DNA of 64,000 nt, from assembly GCA_046331425.1 (NCBI GenBank), contig JAXLQU010000011.1, positions 78,449 through 142,448 on the forward strand, given 5' to 3'. Of the stretch, positions 43,358-55,735 are shown in pieces (position 1 is the first letter of the stretch; the number at the start of each line of letters is the position of its first letter). Under the pieces are notes generated by a model. It made no database searches, was not told the DNA's origin, and saw nothing but the letters and a program-made list of their open reading frames with translations. The stretch comes from JANNUT01 sp046331425. GTDB lineage: Bacteria > Acidobacteriota > Polarisedimenticolia > J045. The position numbers and the translations under genes were made by a program.

Positions 43358-44581
43358 ATGAGCGAATTGCAGGCAAGCGGCAGCGGGTACAACGTGGTTC
43401 GCACCCAGGAAGGCGGCCGCGACCTGGTGCATATCAACATGGGTCCCAGCCACCCATCGACACACGGTGTGCTGCGCTTGGTGTTGGAACTCGACGGCGA
43501 AACGATCGTGTCGTGCAAGGCCGACTTGGGCTACCTGCATCGCGGCTTCGAGAAGATCGCAGAAAACAAGACTTGGCAGCAGTTCGTGACCTGGACCGAT
43601 CGGATGGATTATCTCGCGCCGATCTCCAACAACATCAGCTACATCATGGCGGTCGAGAAGCTGCTCGACATTCATGTGCCGCCGCGCTGCGCCGCGCTGC
43701 GTGTGTTGCTGTGCGAAATGGCGCGGATTTCGGCGCACTACGTCTGCATCGGAACCGGCGCGTTGGACATTGGCGCGGCAACCGTCTTTTTCTACACGTT
43801 CCAAGAGCGCGAGACGTTGTACGACCTGTACGAGCGCCTGACAGGAGCGCGCTTCACCACCAGCGGCGTGCGAATCGGCGGAATGTCGCGCGATATCCCC
43901 GACGGGTGGCTGGAAGACGTGGGGAAGTGGGCCACCAACACGCGCAAAGTGATCGAAGAATGCGATGGGCTGTTGACCCGCAATCGCATTTGGATGGAGC
44001 GCACGCAGGGAGTCGGGATCCTCACCACCGAAGAGGCGATCGCTTATTCCTGCACCGGCCCTGTGCTGCGAGGCTCGGGTGTGGAATGGGACTTGCGCCG
44101 TGCGCAGCCGTATCTCGGCTACGAACAGTACGACTTCGAGATTCCATACGACACGGAAGGCGACGTGTACTCGCGCTACCTGGTGCGGATGGAAGAGATG
44201 CGTCAGTCGTGCCGCATCATCGAGCAGGTCGTGAAGAGCATGCCGTCCGGCGCCATGAATGCGGATGCGCCCAAGGTAGTCTTGCCGCCGAAGGAGAAGG
44301 TGCTGACGTCGATGGAAGATTTGATCCATCACTTCATCATCCTGACCGAAGGAGTGAGACCGCCGCTTGGCGAGGTGTACCACGGGATCGAAGCGCCCAA
44401 AGGAGAACTTGGTTTCTTCGTGGCCAGCGACGGCGGACCGGCAGCGTATCGTTGCCGAATTCGCCCGGCGGCCTACATCAACCTGCAAACCATCGAAAAA
44501 ATCTGCGTGGGCCGATACGTGGCCGACGCCGTGGCGATCATCGGCAGCCTCGACCCTGTGATGGGCGAGGTCGACCGATAA
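43358..44581 (+). CDS. nuoD: NADH-quinone oxidoreductase subunit D
   Basis: 407 residues, family-typical length. Conserved quinone-cavity sequences: INMGPSHPSTHGVLRLV near the N-terminus (His and Tyr-neighbour region), DRMDYLAPISNN, GARFTTSGVRIGGM, and the C-terminal INLQTIEKICVGRYVADAVA with the ending GEVDR. The 49-kDa-type subunit lines the quinone site next to NuoB, whose gene is not here. It begins 16 bp after nuoC, in the same operon. Confidence 0.96.
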   Translation: MSELQASGSGYNVVRTQEGGRDLVHINMGPSHPSTHGVLRLVLELDGETIVSCKADLGYLHRGFEKIAENKTWQQFVTWTDRMDYLAPISNNISYIMAVEKLLDIHVPPRCAALRVLLCEMARISAHYVCIGTGALDIGAATVFFYTFQERETLYDLYERLTGARFTTSGVRIGGMSRDIPDGWLEDVGKWATNTRKVIEECDGLLTRNRIWMERTQGVGILTTEEAIAYSCTGPVLRGSGVEWDLRRAQPYLGYEQYDFEIPYDTEGDVYSRYLVRMEEMRQSCRIIEQVVKSMPSGAMNADAPKVVLPPKEKVLTSMEDLIHHFIILTEGVRPPLGEVYHGIEAPKGELGFFVASDGGPAAYRCRIRPAAYINLQTIEKICVGRYVADAVAIIGSLDPVMGEVDR

Positions 44582-44613
44582 CGCTCGCCGTGTCGTGAGG
44601 GAAAGGTAGCGGG

Positions 44614-45129
44614 ATGTACGGACCAGAGTTCGAAAAACAGGCCGACGAACTCGTCGCCCTTTACCCGGTGATGAGGCAGGCTGTGATGCCGCTCCTCCAC
44701 TTGGTGCAAGAGCGCGACGGTTGGATTTCGTTGCAGGCCGAAACCTGGATCGCCGAGAGATTGGGTTTGACGCCGGCGTTCGTACATGGCGTCAGCTCGT
44801 TCTACACCATGTATCGAACAGCCCCGGTCGGGAAACACCTGCTGCAAGTCTGCACGACGGTCAGTTGCATGCTGCGTGGTTGCGACACGGTGCTCGAGCA
44901 CCTGCAGAAGAAGCTGGGAATCGAAGTCGGCGAAACGACGGACGATGGAATGTTCACGTTGGTGCGCGTGGAGTGCTTGGGTTCCTGCGGCACCGCGCCG
45001 GTGATTCAGGTCGACGATGACTATCACGAGGATATGGACATTGCGCGCACCGATGCGTTGATCGCAGCGCTGCGGCGCGGCGAGCGCCCGCCCGCCAGCA
45101 CCGGGCCGAACAGGGTGATGGTCGAATGA
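44614..45129 (+). CDS. nuoE: NADH-quinone oxidoreductase subunit E (2Fe-2S)
   Basis: 171 residues. The 2Fe-2S ligands are CTTVSC (C-x4-C) at about residues 87-92 and CLGSC (C-x3-C) near 128-132. The helical N-terminus (VMPLLHLVQERDGWISLQAE) and SSFYTMYRTAPVGKHLLQVC are typical. With NuoF and NuoG it forms the NADH-oxidising module. The stop overlaps nuoF by ATGA. Confidence 0.95.
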   Translation: MYGPEFEKQADELVALYPVMRQAVMPLLHLVQERDGWISLQAETWIAERLGLTPAFVHGVSSFYTMYRTAPVGKHLLQVCTTVSCMLRGCDTVLEHLQKKLGIEVGETTDDGMFTLVRVECLGSCGTAPVIQVDDDYHEDMDIARTDALIAALRRGERPPASTGPNRVMVE

Positions 45130-46415
45130 GCTTCGAACCGGTTCTCACTCGCAACATTGGCGTGCCGGGCTCGCAGACGATCGATGTCTACGAGAAGCGC
45201 GGCGGGTATCAAACGCTTCGCGCAGCGCTGAAAATGGCGCCCGACGAGATCACCGAGAAGGTCAAGGCGGCGGGCTTGCGCGGTCGCGGCGGCGCCGGGT
45301 TCCCAACCGGCTTGAAGTGGACTTTCATGCCGAAAGAGCCAACCAAGGAACGCCCCAACAACTTGGTTGTCAACGCCGACGAATCCGAACCGGGCACATT
45401 CAAAGATCGCTGGTTGATGGAAGAAGATCCTCACATGTTGATCGAGGCGTACCTGTGCAGCGCGTTCGCGATGCGAGCCTCGATGGTCTGGATCTACATT
45501 CGCGGCGAATACACGCTCTGCGCCAAGACAATGTGGAAGGCGATCCACGAGGCGCAAGCCAAGGGGTACATCGGCAACAACATTTTGGGCAGCGGTTGGA
45601 GCTGCGGAATGATCGTGCACCGCGGTGCGGGCGCGTACATCTGCGGCGAGGAAACAGCGCTGTTGAATTCGCTGGAAGGTGGACGCGGCAATCCGCGCAT
45701 CAAACCGCCGTTCCCGGCCTCGTACGGCGTCAACGGTTGGCCCACCACCGTCAACAATGTCGAGACGTTGGCTTGCGTGCCGTTCATCCTCGAGCGCGGC
45801 GTCGATTGGTTCAAGTCGATCGGCCGCGACGAGAAGAACACCGGCCCCAAGCTCTACAGTTTGAGCGGCCACGTCAAGCGGCCGGGCAACTACGAGCTGC
45901 CGATGGGTGTGCCGTTGATGGAGCTGATCAACGAGCATGGCGGCGGCATGGTTCGCCCCGGAAAAAAACTCAAGGCCTGCATTCCGGGTGGATCGTCGGT
46001 GCCGGTCATCACCGCGGCCGAGTGCGATGGGCTGTTCATGGACTTCGACTCGCTCAACAAAGTCGGCTCGTTCCTGGGTTCGGCCGGTTGCATGGTGATG
46101 GACGAAACCACCGACATGGTGCGCGTTTTGGCTCGCATCGCGCACTTCTATCACCACGAGTCGTGCGGCCAGTGCACTCCGTGTCGCGAGGGCACCGGTT
46201 GGCTCGAACAGATTCTGCTGCGCATCGTCGCCGGTAAAGGGACCGAGCGCGATCTGCAAACGCTCGACAGTGCCGCGCAGTTCATGATGGGCGGCACCAC
46301 GATTTGCGCGTTGTCGGACGCTGCGGCGATGCCGGTGCGTTCGTTCCTGGCCAAGTTCAAACCCGAATTCGAGCATTACATCCGACACGGCAAGCCGCTC
46401 GCGGCGGCCGTGTGA
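45126..46415 (+). CDS. nuoF: NADH-quinone oxidoreductase subunit F (FMN, NADH site)
   Basis: 429 residues. FMN/NADH-binding loops are GLRGRGGAGFPTGLKWTF, VVNADESEPGTFKDR and YICGEETALLNSLEGGRGNP. The 4Fe-4S site has HESCGQCTPCREGTGW and a fourth Cys in GGTTICALSDAA. Length and motifs match a complete, presumably active subunit. Coupled to nuoE by a 4-bp overlap and 19 bp ahead of nuoG. Confidence 0.97.
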   Translation: MSFEPVLTRNIGVPGSQTIDVYEKRGGYQTLRAALKMAPDEITEKVKAAGLRGRGGAGFPTGLKWTFMPKEPTKERPNNLVVNADESEPGTFKDRWLMEEDPHMLIEAYLCSAFAMRASMVWIYIRGEYTLCAKTMWKAIHEAQAKGYIGNNILGSGWSCGMIVHRGAGAYICGEETALLNSLEGGRGNPRIKPPFPASYGVNGWPTTVNNVETLACVPFILERGVDWFKSIGRDEKNTGPKLYSLSGHVKRPGNYELPMGVPLMELINEHGGGMVRPGKKLKACIPGGSSVPVITAAECDGLFMDFDSLNKVGSFLGSAGCMVMDETTDMVRVLARIAHFYHHESCGQCTPCREGTGWLEQILLRIVAGKGTERDLQTLDSAAQFMMGGTTICALSDAAAMPVRSFLAKFKPEFEHYIRHGKPLAAAV

Positions 46416-46434
46416 ACCGCTAGAGGCAAGCCTG

Positions 46435-48096
46435 ATGCCGACGATCACCATCGACGGCCAGACGTTCGAGGTCCCGCAGGGAATCACCATCCTGCAGGCG
46501 GCGCTGGCCAAGGGGATCGAGATCCCGCACTACTGCTATCACCCCGGCCTCGAGATTGCCGGCAACTGTCGCATTTGCTTGGTCGAGGTCGAGAAGAATC
46601 CCAAGCCGCAGATTGCTTGCAACACGTTCATCAGCGACGGCATGGTGGTGTTCACGCAGTCGGAGAAAACCAAGGACTGGCAGAAAGCGGTGATGGAATT
46701 TCTGCTGATCAACCACCCGCTCGACTGCCCGATCTGTGATCAAGCCGGCGAGTGCAAGCTGCAGGATTACTCGTTCCGGTTCGGCAAGCCGACCACTCGC
46801 TTCGAGGAAGAAAAAGAGCACGGCCCCAAGCGCCGCGAACTGGGGCCGCACGTGATGTTCGATTGGGAGCGCTGCATCAAGTGCACGCGCTGCATTCGCT
46901 TCTGCGAGGAAGTGCCCAAGACCGGCGAGTTGGACATGTTCTTGCGCGGTGTTCGCGAAGAGATCAGCACCTTTCCGGGCAAGCCGCTGGACAACAACTA
47001 CTCCGGCAACGTGGTCGATATCTGTCCGGTGGGAGCGCTCACACTCAAGGAGTTCCGTTTCAAGTCGCGGGTTTGGTTTGTAAGCAACGTTCCATCGACC
47101 TGCGGCGGTTGCGCGCGTGGTTGCTCCACCAACATCGGCTCGTTCCGCAACGAGGTGTACCGCATCACGCCGCGCGAGAACCAGGCGGTCAATCGCTGGT
47201 GGATCTGCGATGAGGGCCGCTTGTGGGGCGAGCGGATGCGTGCCGGTGAGCCGCATCGTCTGTCGGGTGTGAGCGGCGCCGGTGTCGATGCGAAGGACAC
47301 GTGGGGATCGGCGCTCAGCGCCGCGACGCTCGCGCTCAAGAATGCAGCCGGCAAAGTGCGCGTGCTGGCGAGCCCGCGAATGACCTGCGAAGAGGCACTG
47401 GTGTTGGCGCGCTTGGCGGCCGGCCCACTGCAAGGCGCCAAGGTTCATCTCGCCGTGCATGAGCAGGGCGCCGATGACGACGTGCTGCTGCGACGCGACA
47501 AGTCGCCGAATCGTCGCGGTGTGAGTGCAGTGATCGATGCGCTGTGCGGCGGCGCCGGGACCGTGGCCGAGCTCGAGCAGGCGTTGAAGGCCGGTACCGT
47601 CGACGCGCTGATCGCCATTGGGCCGGGATTGACCGGACCGCATGCCGACGAACCTGCGGTCATCGATGCTGCTGCCCTGCAAAAAGCCAACGTGCGGATC
47701 GTGCTGGATTGCTACAAGTCATCGCTTTCCGACGCCGCCACGCTGTTGCTGCCGGTGCTGACGTACGGCGAGACGGCCGGCACGTACGTCAACTTCGCCG
47801 GCCGCGTGCAGCACGTGGAGAAGCCATTCACACCGCGTGCCGATGCGCGCTCGTTACTGATGATCTTGGGCGATTTGTTGCAATCGCTGTCGCCGGGCGA
47901 GTCGATCGGCGGCGTGGCTCATGCGCGCGAGCAACTTTCCAAGAGCGTGCCTGCGTTTGCCAACATTCGATGGGATGAACTGCCGGCGTCGGTCGGGCAG
48001 GATCTCGCCGGCGTCGATTCGGCGTCGCAAGCCTGCAAGGTGACGGGTGCGGCTCGCAAGATCCTGAGCGCCGGTTGGGCGCCGGTGGGTCACTGA
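46435..48096 (+). CDS. nuoG: NADH-quinone oxidoreductase subunit G, short form
   Basis: 553 residues, shorter than the usual ~680-900. The Fe-S part is complete: 2Fe-2S (HYCYHPGLEIAGNCRICLVE), the His-ligated 4Fe-4S (NHPLDCPICDQAGECKLQD), CIKCTRCIRFCEE with CPVGAL, and a CGGCARGCSTN site near residue 225. The molybdopterin-oxidoreductase-like domain that follows is cut to ~300 residues (IALCGGAGTVAEL-type, PVLTYGETAGTYVNFAGRVQ). The stop overlaps the nuoH ATG (TGATG). Shortened NuoG exists in other bacteria; the protein is likely functional. Confidence 0.93.
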   Translation: MPTITIDGQTFEVPQGITILQAALAKGIEIPHYCYHPGLEIAGNCRICLVEVEKNPKPQIACNTFISDGMVVFTQSEKTKDWQKAVMEFLLINHPLDCPICDQAGECKLQDYSFRFGKPTTRFEEEKEHGPKRRELGPHVMFDWERCIKCTRCIRFCEEVPKTGELDMFLRGVREEISTFPGKPLDNNYSGNVVDICPVGALTLKEFRFKSRVWFVSNVPSTCGGCARGCSTNIGSFRNEVYRITPRENQAVNRWWICDEGRLWGERMRAGEPHRLSGVSGAGVDAKDTWGSALSAATLALKNAAGKVRVLASPRMTCEEALVLARLAAGPLQGAKVHLAVHEQGADDDVLLRRDKSPNRRGVSAVIDALCGGAGTVAELEQALKAGTVDALIAIGPGLTGPHADEPAVIDAAALQKANVRIVLDCYKSSLSDAATLLLPVLTYGETAGTYVNFAGRVQHVEKPFTPRADARSLLMILGDLLQSLSPGESIGGVAHAREQLSKSVPAFANIRWDELPASVGQDLAGVDSASQACKVTGAARKILSAGWAPVGH

Positions 48097-49136
48097 TGGA
48101 CACGACGGTCATTGTGTGGACGTTGATCAAGATCGTCGTGATCTTCGGCATGCTGATGCAGTTGGTGCCGATCATGACGTGGGTCGAGCGGCGTGGATCG
48201 GCGATCATCCAATTGCGACTCGGGCCCAATCGCGTGGGGCCGTTCGGTTTGCTGCAACCGTTGGCCGACGGCGTCAAGACGATGTTCAAGGAATGGGTCA
48301 TTCCACCCAGCGGCCATCAACTGCTGTTCAACCTGGCGCCGATCGTTTCGTGCTGCGCAGCGTTCGTTGCCTTCAGCGTGATTCCGTTCGGCTACGTCCT
48401 CGACTGGAACGAGCACCCGATCAAACTCGTGGTGGCCGATGTCGATCCCGGCGTGTTGATCCTGCTTGCTGCATCCGGCATGGGCGTTTACGGCATCATC
48501 ATGGCGGGCTGGGCCTCCAACAATAAGTACTCGCAACTCGGCGGACTGCGCAGCTCCTCGCAAATGATCAGCTACGAGTTGGCGCTGGGCTTGGCCGTGG
48601 TGTCGGTGCTGGTTTGGAGCGGCACGCTCAACCTGACGGCGATCGTCGAGCAGCAAGGCCAACGGCCGCTGTGGAACATTTGCTATCTGCCGCTCGGCGC
48701 CTTGATTCTGTTCGTGGCTGGTTACGCCGAAACCAATCGTGCGCCGTTCGATCTGCCTGAAGCGGAGTCCGAGTTGGTGGCCGGCTATCACACCGAGTAT
48801 TCGTCGCTGGGGTTTGCGATGTTCTCGATGGCCGAGTACATCAACATGATGACCGCTTCGGCGTTGTTGGTGACGCTGTTCTTGGGCGGGTATCGCGTGC
48901 CGTTCGTGCAGGAGATGATGTTCACCGCCGGGAGTTGGCAGTTGGCGGCGGCTCAGTTTGCGGTCTTCTGGGGCAAGATCCTGTTCTTCATGTGGGTCTA
49001 CGTTTGGGTGCGCTGGACGTTGCCGCGCTTCCGCTTCGATCAACTGATGAAGCTCGGCTGGAAGATGCTGATTCCGCTGGCGCTGGTGCAGATCATCCTG
49101 TCGGCGGCGATGGTCACGCTGGGATGGGGGAAGTAA
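48096..49136 (+). CDS. nuoH: NADH-quinone oxidoreductase subunit H
   Basis: 346 residues, eight predicted membrane helices. Conserved quinone-channel sequences are WVERRGSAIIQLRLGPNRVG, LADGVKTMFKEWVIPPS, AGWASNNKYSQLGGLRSSSQ and ETNRAPFDLPEAESELVAGY with HTEYSSLGFA. It starts inside the nuoG stop and its own stop overlaps nuoJ (TAATG), so nuoI, normally between H and J, is not present here. Confidence 0.96.
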   Translation: MDTTVIVWTLIKIVVIFGMLMQLVPIMTWVERRGSAIIQLRLGPNRVGPFGLLQPLADGVKTMFKEWVIPPSGHQLLFNLAPIVSCCAAFVAFSVIPFGYVLDWNEHPIKLVVADVDPGVLILLAASGMGVYGIIMAGWASNNKYSQLGGLRSSSQMISYELALGLAVVSVLVWSGTLNLTAIVEQQGQRPLWNICYLPLGALILFVAGYAETNRAPFDLPEAESELVAGYHTEYSSLGFAMFSMAEYINMMTASALLVTLFLGGYRVPFVQEMMFTAGSWQLAAAQFAVFWGKILFFMWVYVWVRWTLPRFRFDQLMKLGWKMLIPLALVQIILSAAMVTLGWGK

Positions 49137-49645
49137 TGGGCCAAGTCGCCTTCATTGCGCTCGCCATCGTTGCGCTGATCTCGGCGCTGTTCGTGGTGCT
49201 GCACAAGCGGCCGATCATTCAGGCGCTCAATCTGGTGATCAATTTGCTTTCGGTGGCTGGGTTGTACGTCTTGATGCAGGCGTACTTCTTCGCCGCGATT
49301 CAAGTCATCGTCTATGCCGGCGCGATTGTGGTCTTGATCACGTTCGTGATCATGCTGCTGAACCTCGAGAAGGAATGGCGCGGCGGTGCGGGCCTCGGAA
49401 CATTGTTGTTTGCGGGGCTGCTGGGCGTTTGTTTGGTGGCATTGCTCGGCAAGAGCGGCTGGACCTACACGTCGGTAACCGGCGCCGAAACGGCTGCCGG
49501 TCAACCTGGTCCGTACGGCAGCGTGGCGCAGATCGGCGCGGCGCTGTTTGGCCCGTACTTCTTTCCCTTCGAAGTGGTCTCGCTGGCGCTGGTCGCAGCG
49601 ATGATCGGCGCGGTGCTCCTGGCCAAGAAGAATTTGGAGGACTGA
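49136..49645 (+). CDS. nuoJ: NADH-quinone oxidoreductase subunit J
   Basis: 169 residues with five membrane helices. The AYFFAAIQVIVYAGAIVVLI segment, with the Tyr-Ala-Gly pi-bulge helix, and FVIMLLNLEKEW identify NuoJ. Start and stop overlap the neighbouring nuoH and nuoK. It precedes nuoK directly as in all nuo operons. Confidence 0.95.
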   Translation: MGQVAFIALAIVALISALFVVLHKRPIIQALNLVINLLSVAGLYVLMQAYFFAAIQVIVYAGAIVVLITFVIMLLNLEKEWRGGAGLGTLLFAGLLGVCLVALLGKSGWTYTSVTGAETAAGQPGPYGSVAQIGAALFGPYFFPFEVVSLALVAAMIGAVLLAKKNLED

Positions 49646-49971
49646 TGGGCGCCACCCCGGAAAGCATGTACCTGATGCTCTCGGCAATTCTGTTTGCGCT
49701 CGGTGCAATCGGCGTCATTACGCGCCGCGGTGCGATCACGATCTTGATGTGCATCGAGCTGATGCTCAACGGCGCCAACCTCGCGCTGATTTCACTCGGT
49801 CGATCGTTGCCGGCCAACACGCCATCGGCCGGAATGGACGGGCAAATTCTCGCGTTCTTCGTGCTCGCCATCGCGGCGGCGGAAGCGGCCGTGGGGCTGG
49901 CGATCATCATTGCGCTGTTTCGCTTGAAGGGCACTGCCGATATCGATGCAGCTCGCCTGCTGCGCTGGTAA
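49645..49971 (+). CDS. nuoK: NADH-quinone oxidoreductase subunit K
   Basis: 108 residues, three membrane helices. Conserved Glu residues of the proton path are in CIELMLNGANLALISLG and FFVLAIAAAEAAVGLAIIIA. The start overlaps the nuoJ stop (TGATG). Confidence 0.95.
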   Translation: MGATPESMYLMLSAILFALGAIGVITRRGAITILMCIELMLNGANLALISLGRSLPANTPSAGMDGQILAFFVLAIAAAEAAVGLAIIIALFRLKGTADIDAARLLRW

Positions 49972-49980
49972 GAGGACGCG

Positions 49981-52227
<2,247 letters not shown>

Positions 52228-52231
52228 AAAG

Positions 52232-53755
52232 ATGCTGAGCGGAAACGAGTGGTCGCATTATTGGCCGGCCTTCCCGGCGCTGATTCCAGCGCTGTGGGGG
52301 CTGATGCTGATGTTTTTCGTACCGTGGCTGAATCAGAAGATCGATCGCCGCTGGCTGTGGGGCGTATCGCTGGTGGGGATGGCGCTGACGTTCGCGGTGC
52401 CGGCGATGATGCTGTCGGATATCCGCGATCGAGGTGCGGCGACGCAGGCGCTCGGCATGGGCAGCGAGATGATGATGCGCGCCGACCAGTTCTCGCTGTG
52501 GATGAACTTGATTTTTGCAGCGGCCGGCTTCATGGCGCTGTTGATCACGCCGCAGTACCTGGAACGAGCCAAGGCTCATCACGGTGAGGTTTATCCGTTG
52601 ATGTTCTTGGCAGTCTCGGGAATGGCGTTGATGGTCGGTACCGAGAACCTGATCATGATTTTCATCGGGCTCGAGGTGATGTCGATTTCGTTGTACGTGT
52701 TGTGCGGCATGGCGCGCGAGCGCGCGACCGGGATGGAAGCAGCGCTGAAGTACTTCTTGCTGGGGGCATTCTCGACCGGCTTCTTGGTTTACGGCACAGC
52801 GCTCGTGATGGGCGCCACCGGATCGCTGCACTTGCCCAAGATTGCCGAGGCCATTCGCGCCGGCGCCGAAGGCGGCCTGCATGTGCCGATGCTGATGGCC
52901 GGTATTGCCATGATCATCGTGGCGTTGGCGTTCAAGGTGGCGGCGGTGCCGTTTCATTTCTGGCTGCCCGATGTTTATCAAGGCGCGCCCACTCCGGTAA
53001 CGGCGTTCATGGCGGCAGGCACCAAGGCGGCGGCGCTGGGTGTGTTGGTGCGCTTGCTGCACTCGGGCTTCAGCAGCGGCGCGCCGGACGATATGGTGTC
53101 GCAGCGTTGGATCTTGGTGGTTGGGTTGCTGTCGGCGGTCACCATGGTCGTTGGCAATCTGCTGGCGTTGGTGCAGGTACGCGTGAAGCGCTTGCTGGCG
53201 TATTCCGCGGTGGCGAATGCCGGTTACCTGTTGTTGGCGCTGGTGGCGCCCTTGGACATTGGCGCCGGCAACCTGGTGTTTTACTTGATTGCCTACACGC
53301 TGATGACGGTGGGTGCTTTTACCGTGATCTCGCTGTTTCAAGAGGACGGCGAGGACGCAGATCACATCGACAACTTCAAAGGGCTGTGGCATCGGCGCCC
53401 GGTGCTTGCCGCCTCGATGATGGTCTTGATGCTTTCGATGATTGGAATTCCGCCGACGGGCGGTTTCACCGGCAAGTATTTGATCTTCCTGTCGGCGATG
53501 CAGTCGGGTCATCCGTGGTTGGCGGCGATCATGGCGATCAGCGCGGTGATCGGTGCGGCGTACTATCTGCGGGTGATCGTGGCGATGTTCTTGGAGGAGC
53601 CGGCGAACGAGTTGACCAGTTCGCTGGCGGTGCCACTGAGCGCTGCAATCGTGATTGCGATTGCGGTGGTTGGAACAATGATGCTGGGCGTGGTGCCGTA
53701 CTTGCTGACCGAGCCGCTGGCAGTGATTCACGGAAGCCTCTTGCCCTTGTCGTAG
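52232..53755 (+). CDS. nuoN: NADH-quinone oxidoreductase subunit N
   Basis: 507 residues, 14 predicted helices. NuoN rather than NuoM is indicated by FKVAAVPFHFWLPDVYQGAP, TPVTAFMAAGTKAAALGVLV, VKRLLAYSAVANAGYLLLAL and IGIPPTGGFTGKYLIFLSAM. It ends the operon, 24 bp before the end of the convergent HNH gene. No nuoM-like gene precedes it. Confidence 0.95.
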   Translation: MLSGNEWSHYWPAFPALIPALWGLMLMFFVPWLNQKIDRRWLWGVSLVGMALTFAVPAMMLSDIRDRGAATQALGMGSEMMMRADQFSLWMNLIFAAAGFMALLITPQYLERAKAHHGEVYPLMFLAVSGMALMVGTENLIMIFIGLEVMSISLYVLCGMARERATGMEAALKYFLLGAFSTGFLVYGTALVMGATGSLHLPKIAEAIRAGAEGGLHVPMLMAGIAMIIVALAFKVAAVPFHFWLPDVYQGAPTPVTAFMAAGTKAAALGVLVRLLHSGFSSGAPDDMVSQRWILVVGLLSAVTMVVGNLLALVQVRVKRLLAYSAVANAGYLLLALVAPLDIGAGNLVFYLIAYTLMTVGAFTVISLFQEDGEDADHIDNFKGLWHRRPVLAASMMVLMLSMIGIPPTGGFTGKYLIFLSAMQSGHPWLAAIMAISAVIGAAYYLRVIVAMFLEEPANELTSSLAVPLSAAIVIAIAVVGTMMLGVVPYLLTEPLAVIHGSLLPLS

Positions 53756-53779
53756 ACCGAGCGCAGGGCGGGTCGAGCG

Positions 53780-55735
53780 TCACCGAAGACGCCGCTCGTT
53801 TCGATACCACTTGCCGCTACCGACCGGACCCAATCGCCACGTTCGCTGCAACGGCGTATCGCCTCCAACCTGCATGTGCCCGCCATGTTGACCGTGCCGA
53901 TGATGCGTGGGGCACAACGCATCGCCGTTGTCATGGTGGTTGCTGCCGCCGCGCGACCGATAGTGCCTGTGATGCCACTCCACGCGCCGTGAGGTACAAC
54001 CTGGTGCCTCACAACGGTGCCCAGCGCGCACGAACACTTCGGATTGCGACGCCGAGCGTTTGCCGGCAACGTCGTAGGTCGCACAAAACTCTTCGAGCAT
54101 CGCCAACAACCCAACCCACGCCGGCAGGCGGCGCGAAGCCGTGGAAAACGTCCGGGCAGCACGCCACGACGCAGGATTCTCTTCACCAACGGGCTGCGAC
54201 CAATCGCACCTGTCTGCGTCGGCGCTCAGCAGCCGACGTCGACTTTCAACGCACGCGGTGAAATCGCTGGCTAACTCGACAGGCAAGCGCAGCCGCAGCG
54301 CGCTACCAACCAGCGGCATCAAGACAGTGTCGTTACAGGCTGCGTGCCCAGCGCGCTGCACCGCGGCCACGGTATCGCCGGGCGCGCAACGCAGTGAAGC
54401 GAACCACGCTTCATCCGACATCGGCATTGGCGGCTCGGAACGACCTTCGACGGCGCGGGCCCACAACAGCGCGCGCTTCTCGTCGCGCAATCGCTTGACC
54501 GTGCACTGCTCGAGGTGTTCTACCCAAGCCGCCTCGCACGCCGGATCGACGAAGCCGGAGCCAAGAATCTGCGTTGCCAACAATACCTTTTCGAGGCCGA
54601 CCTCTCCCTTCGCGTAGGCGCTGTGAACCGCTGGTCGCTTGGCGAGCGATCGAGCGGCACGCACGCGGTCTTCGATGGTGGTACGCGCTAGCCCCAAACG
54701 GTCTTCCGCATAGGCGCCGATGCTTTCAAACCCGAGCTCCCGCAGCGCGCCGCTGCTGCTCATATCCACCAGCAACGCTGCGAGATTGCGCTCCATTTCA
54801 TTGACTGCGTTAGCGAGCCACTCGAGTTGCGCGAGCAGTTCCAGACTGGCCCCCTCACCAACGCGCGCCATTGCGGCATCGAGCTGCTCGAGCGTTTCAC
54901 GCGCCACCGACAGCGCGGGAATTTCAATCCCTGACGGCGTGAAGCCAGGATTGGACGGTGGCTTGACCAACCGCAGCCGTGTTTGGAAAACGTCCGGCGG
55001 CCTGCCGCTCGCCAACTCCTCGGCTACAAGTGCTTCGATGAACGAGGTGGTTGTTGCCTCGCCACCTTCGAGTCGACGATAAAGATCGAGCGCGCTGTCG
55101 AACGCAGCACGCACCGCGGGTGGCGCAGGAATGCTCCACAGCACACGTACCATGTCGTTGATGTCGTCGTCGAAAACCGACACAGGCTCTGCACAGCGCC
55201 TGTCGCGCCCCACATCACCAGTGACAGCTTCGCCGTCCAGCGGCATTGGGGTCGAGGGATACTCGCCACTCGATGTTTCCTGCTGGCGTACCGCTTGCTG
55301 CAACTGAGCAACCGTAAGCCGCCGAGCACGCTCGATCCACGGCGCCAGAGTCTCCATTGTCGCAATGCGACCAACCAACAACGCCTTGCACAGCCCGATC
55401 GGAGCGCTGCCATCTTCACCAGACACCGCGCTGCGTAAGGCTGGAAACCGTTCGACGGCGCGATGCAACGCCGCATGATCGCGCAGCCACCGGCCACTGC
55501 GCTCGAGTTGTTCAGCCGCGAAATCGTGCACCGAGGAATACCCCGCGTCACGCCACAATTCGCGCCCGAGTACCGCGGATGACACCTTCGCAAGCGGCAA
55601 CATGACACGCACTGTTTCGGTAGCCAGTCGACACGCGTATTGATCGGCTTGCGTTGCAGCGAGCCACGATGAGAGCGATGACTGACCTGTTGAACTCTGC
55701 ACTGTACGCGACACGCTGCACCCGTGATGAGTCAT
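53780..55735 (-). CDS. HNH endonuclease with DUF222-like N-terminal region
   Basis: About 651 residues; the start at 55735 is uncertain (other in-frame starts at 55801 and 55828, none with a good ribosome site). The N-terminal ~600 residues are helical, with DUF222-like stretches (RHDAALHRAVERFPALRSAV-type, ELLAQLEWLANAVNEMERNL, DRLGLARTTIEDRVRAARSL). The C-terminus has an HNH/treble-clef motif: CEAPGCTSRRVEWHHRHY, SRGGSNHHDNGDALCPTHHR. Such proteins occur in many copies in actinobacteria and some Proteobacteria, often associated with mobile elements; role unclear. It is convergent with nuoN. Confidence 0.75.
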   Translation of the reverse strand: MTHHGCSVSRTVQSSTGQSSLSSWLAATQADQYACRLATETVRVMLPLAKVSSAVLGRELWRDAGYSSVHDFAAEQLERSGRWLRDHAALHRAVERFPALRSAVSGEDGSAPIGLCKALLVGRIATMETLAPWIERARRLTVAQLQQAVRQQETSSGEYPSTPMPLDGEAVTGDVGRDRRCAEPVSVFDDDINDMVRVLWSIPAPPAVRAAFDSALDLYRRLEGGEATTTSFIEALVAEELASGRPPDVFQTRLRLVKPPSNPGFTPSGIEIPALSVARETLEQLDAAMARVGEGASLELLAQLEWLANAVNEMERNLAALLVDMSSSGALRELGFESIGAYAEDRLGLARTTIEDRVRAARSLAKRPAVHSAYAKGEVGLEKVLLATQILGSGFVDPACEAAWVEHLEQCTVKRLRDEKRALLWARAVEGRSEPPMPMSDEAWFASLRCAPGDTVAAVQRAGHAACNDTVLMPLVGSALRLRLPVELASDFTACVESRRRLLSADADRCDWSQPVGEENPASWRAARTFSTASRRLPAWVGLLAMLEEFCATYDVAGKRSASQSEVFVRAGHRCEAPGCTSRRVEWHHRHYRSRGGSNHHDNGDALCPTHHRHGQHGGHMQVGGDTPLQRTWRLGPVGSGKWYRNERRLR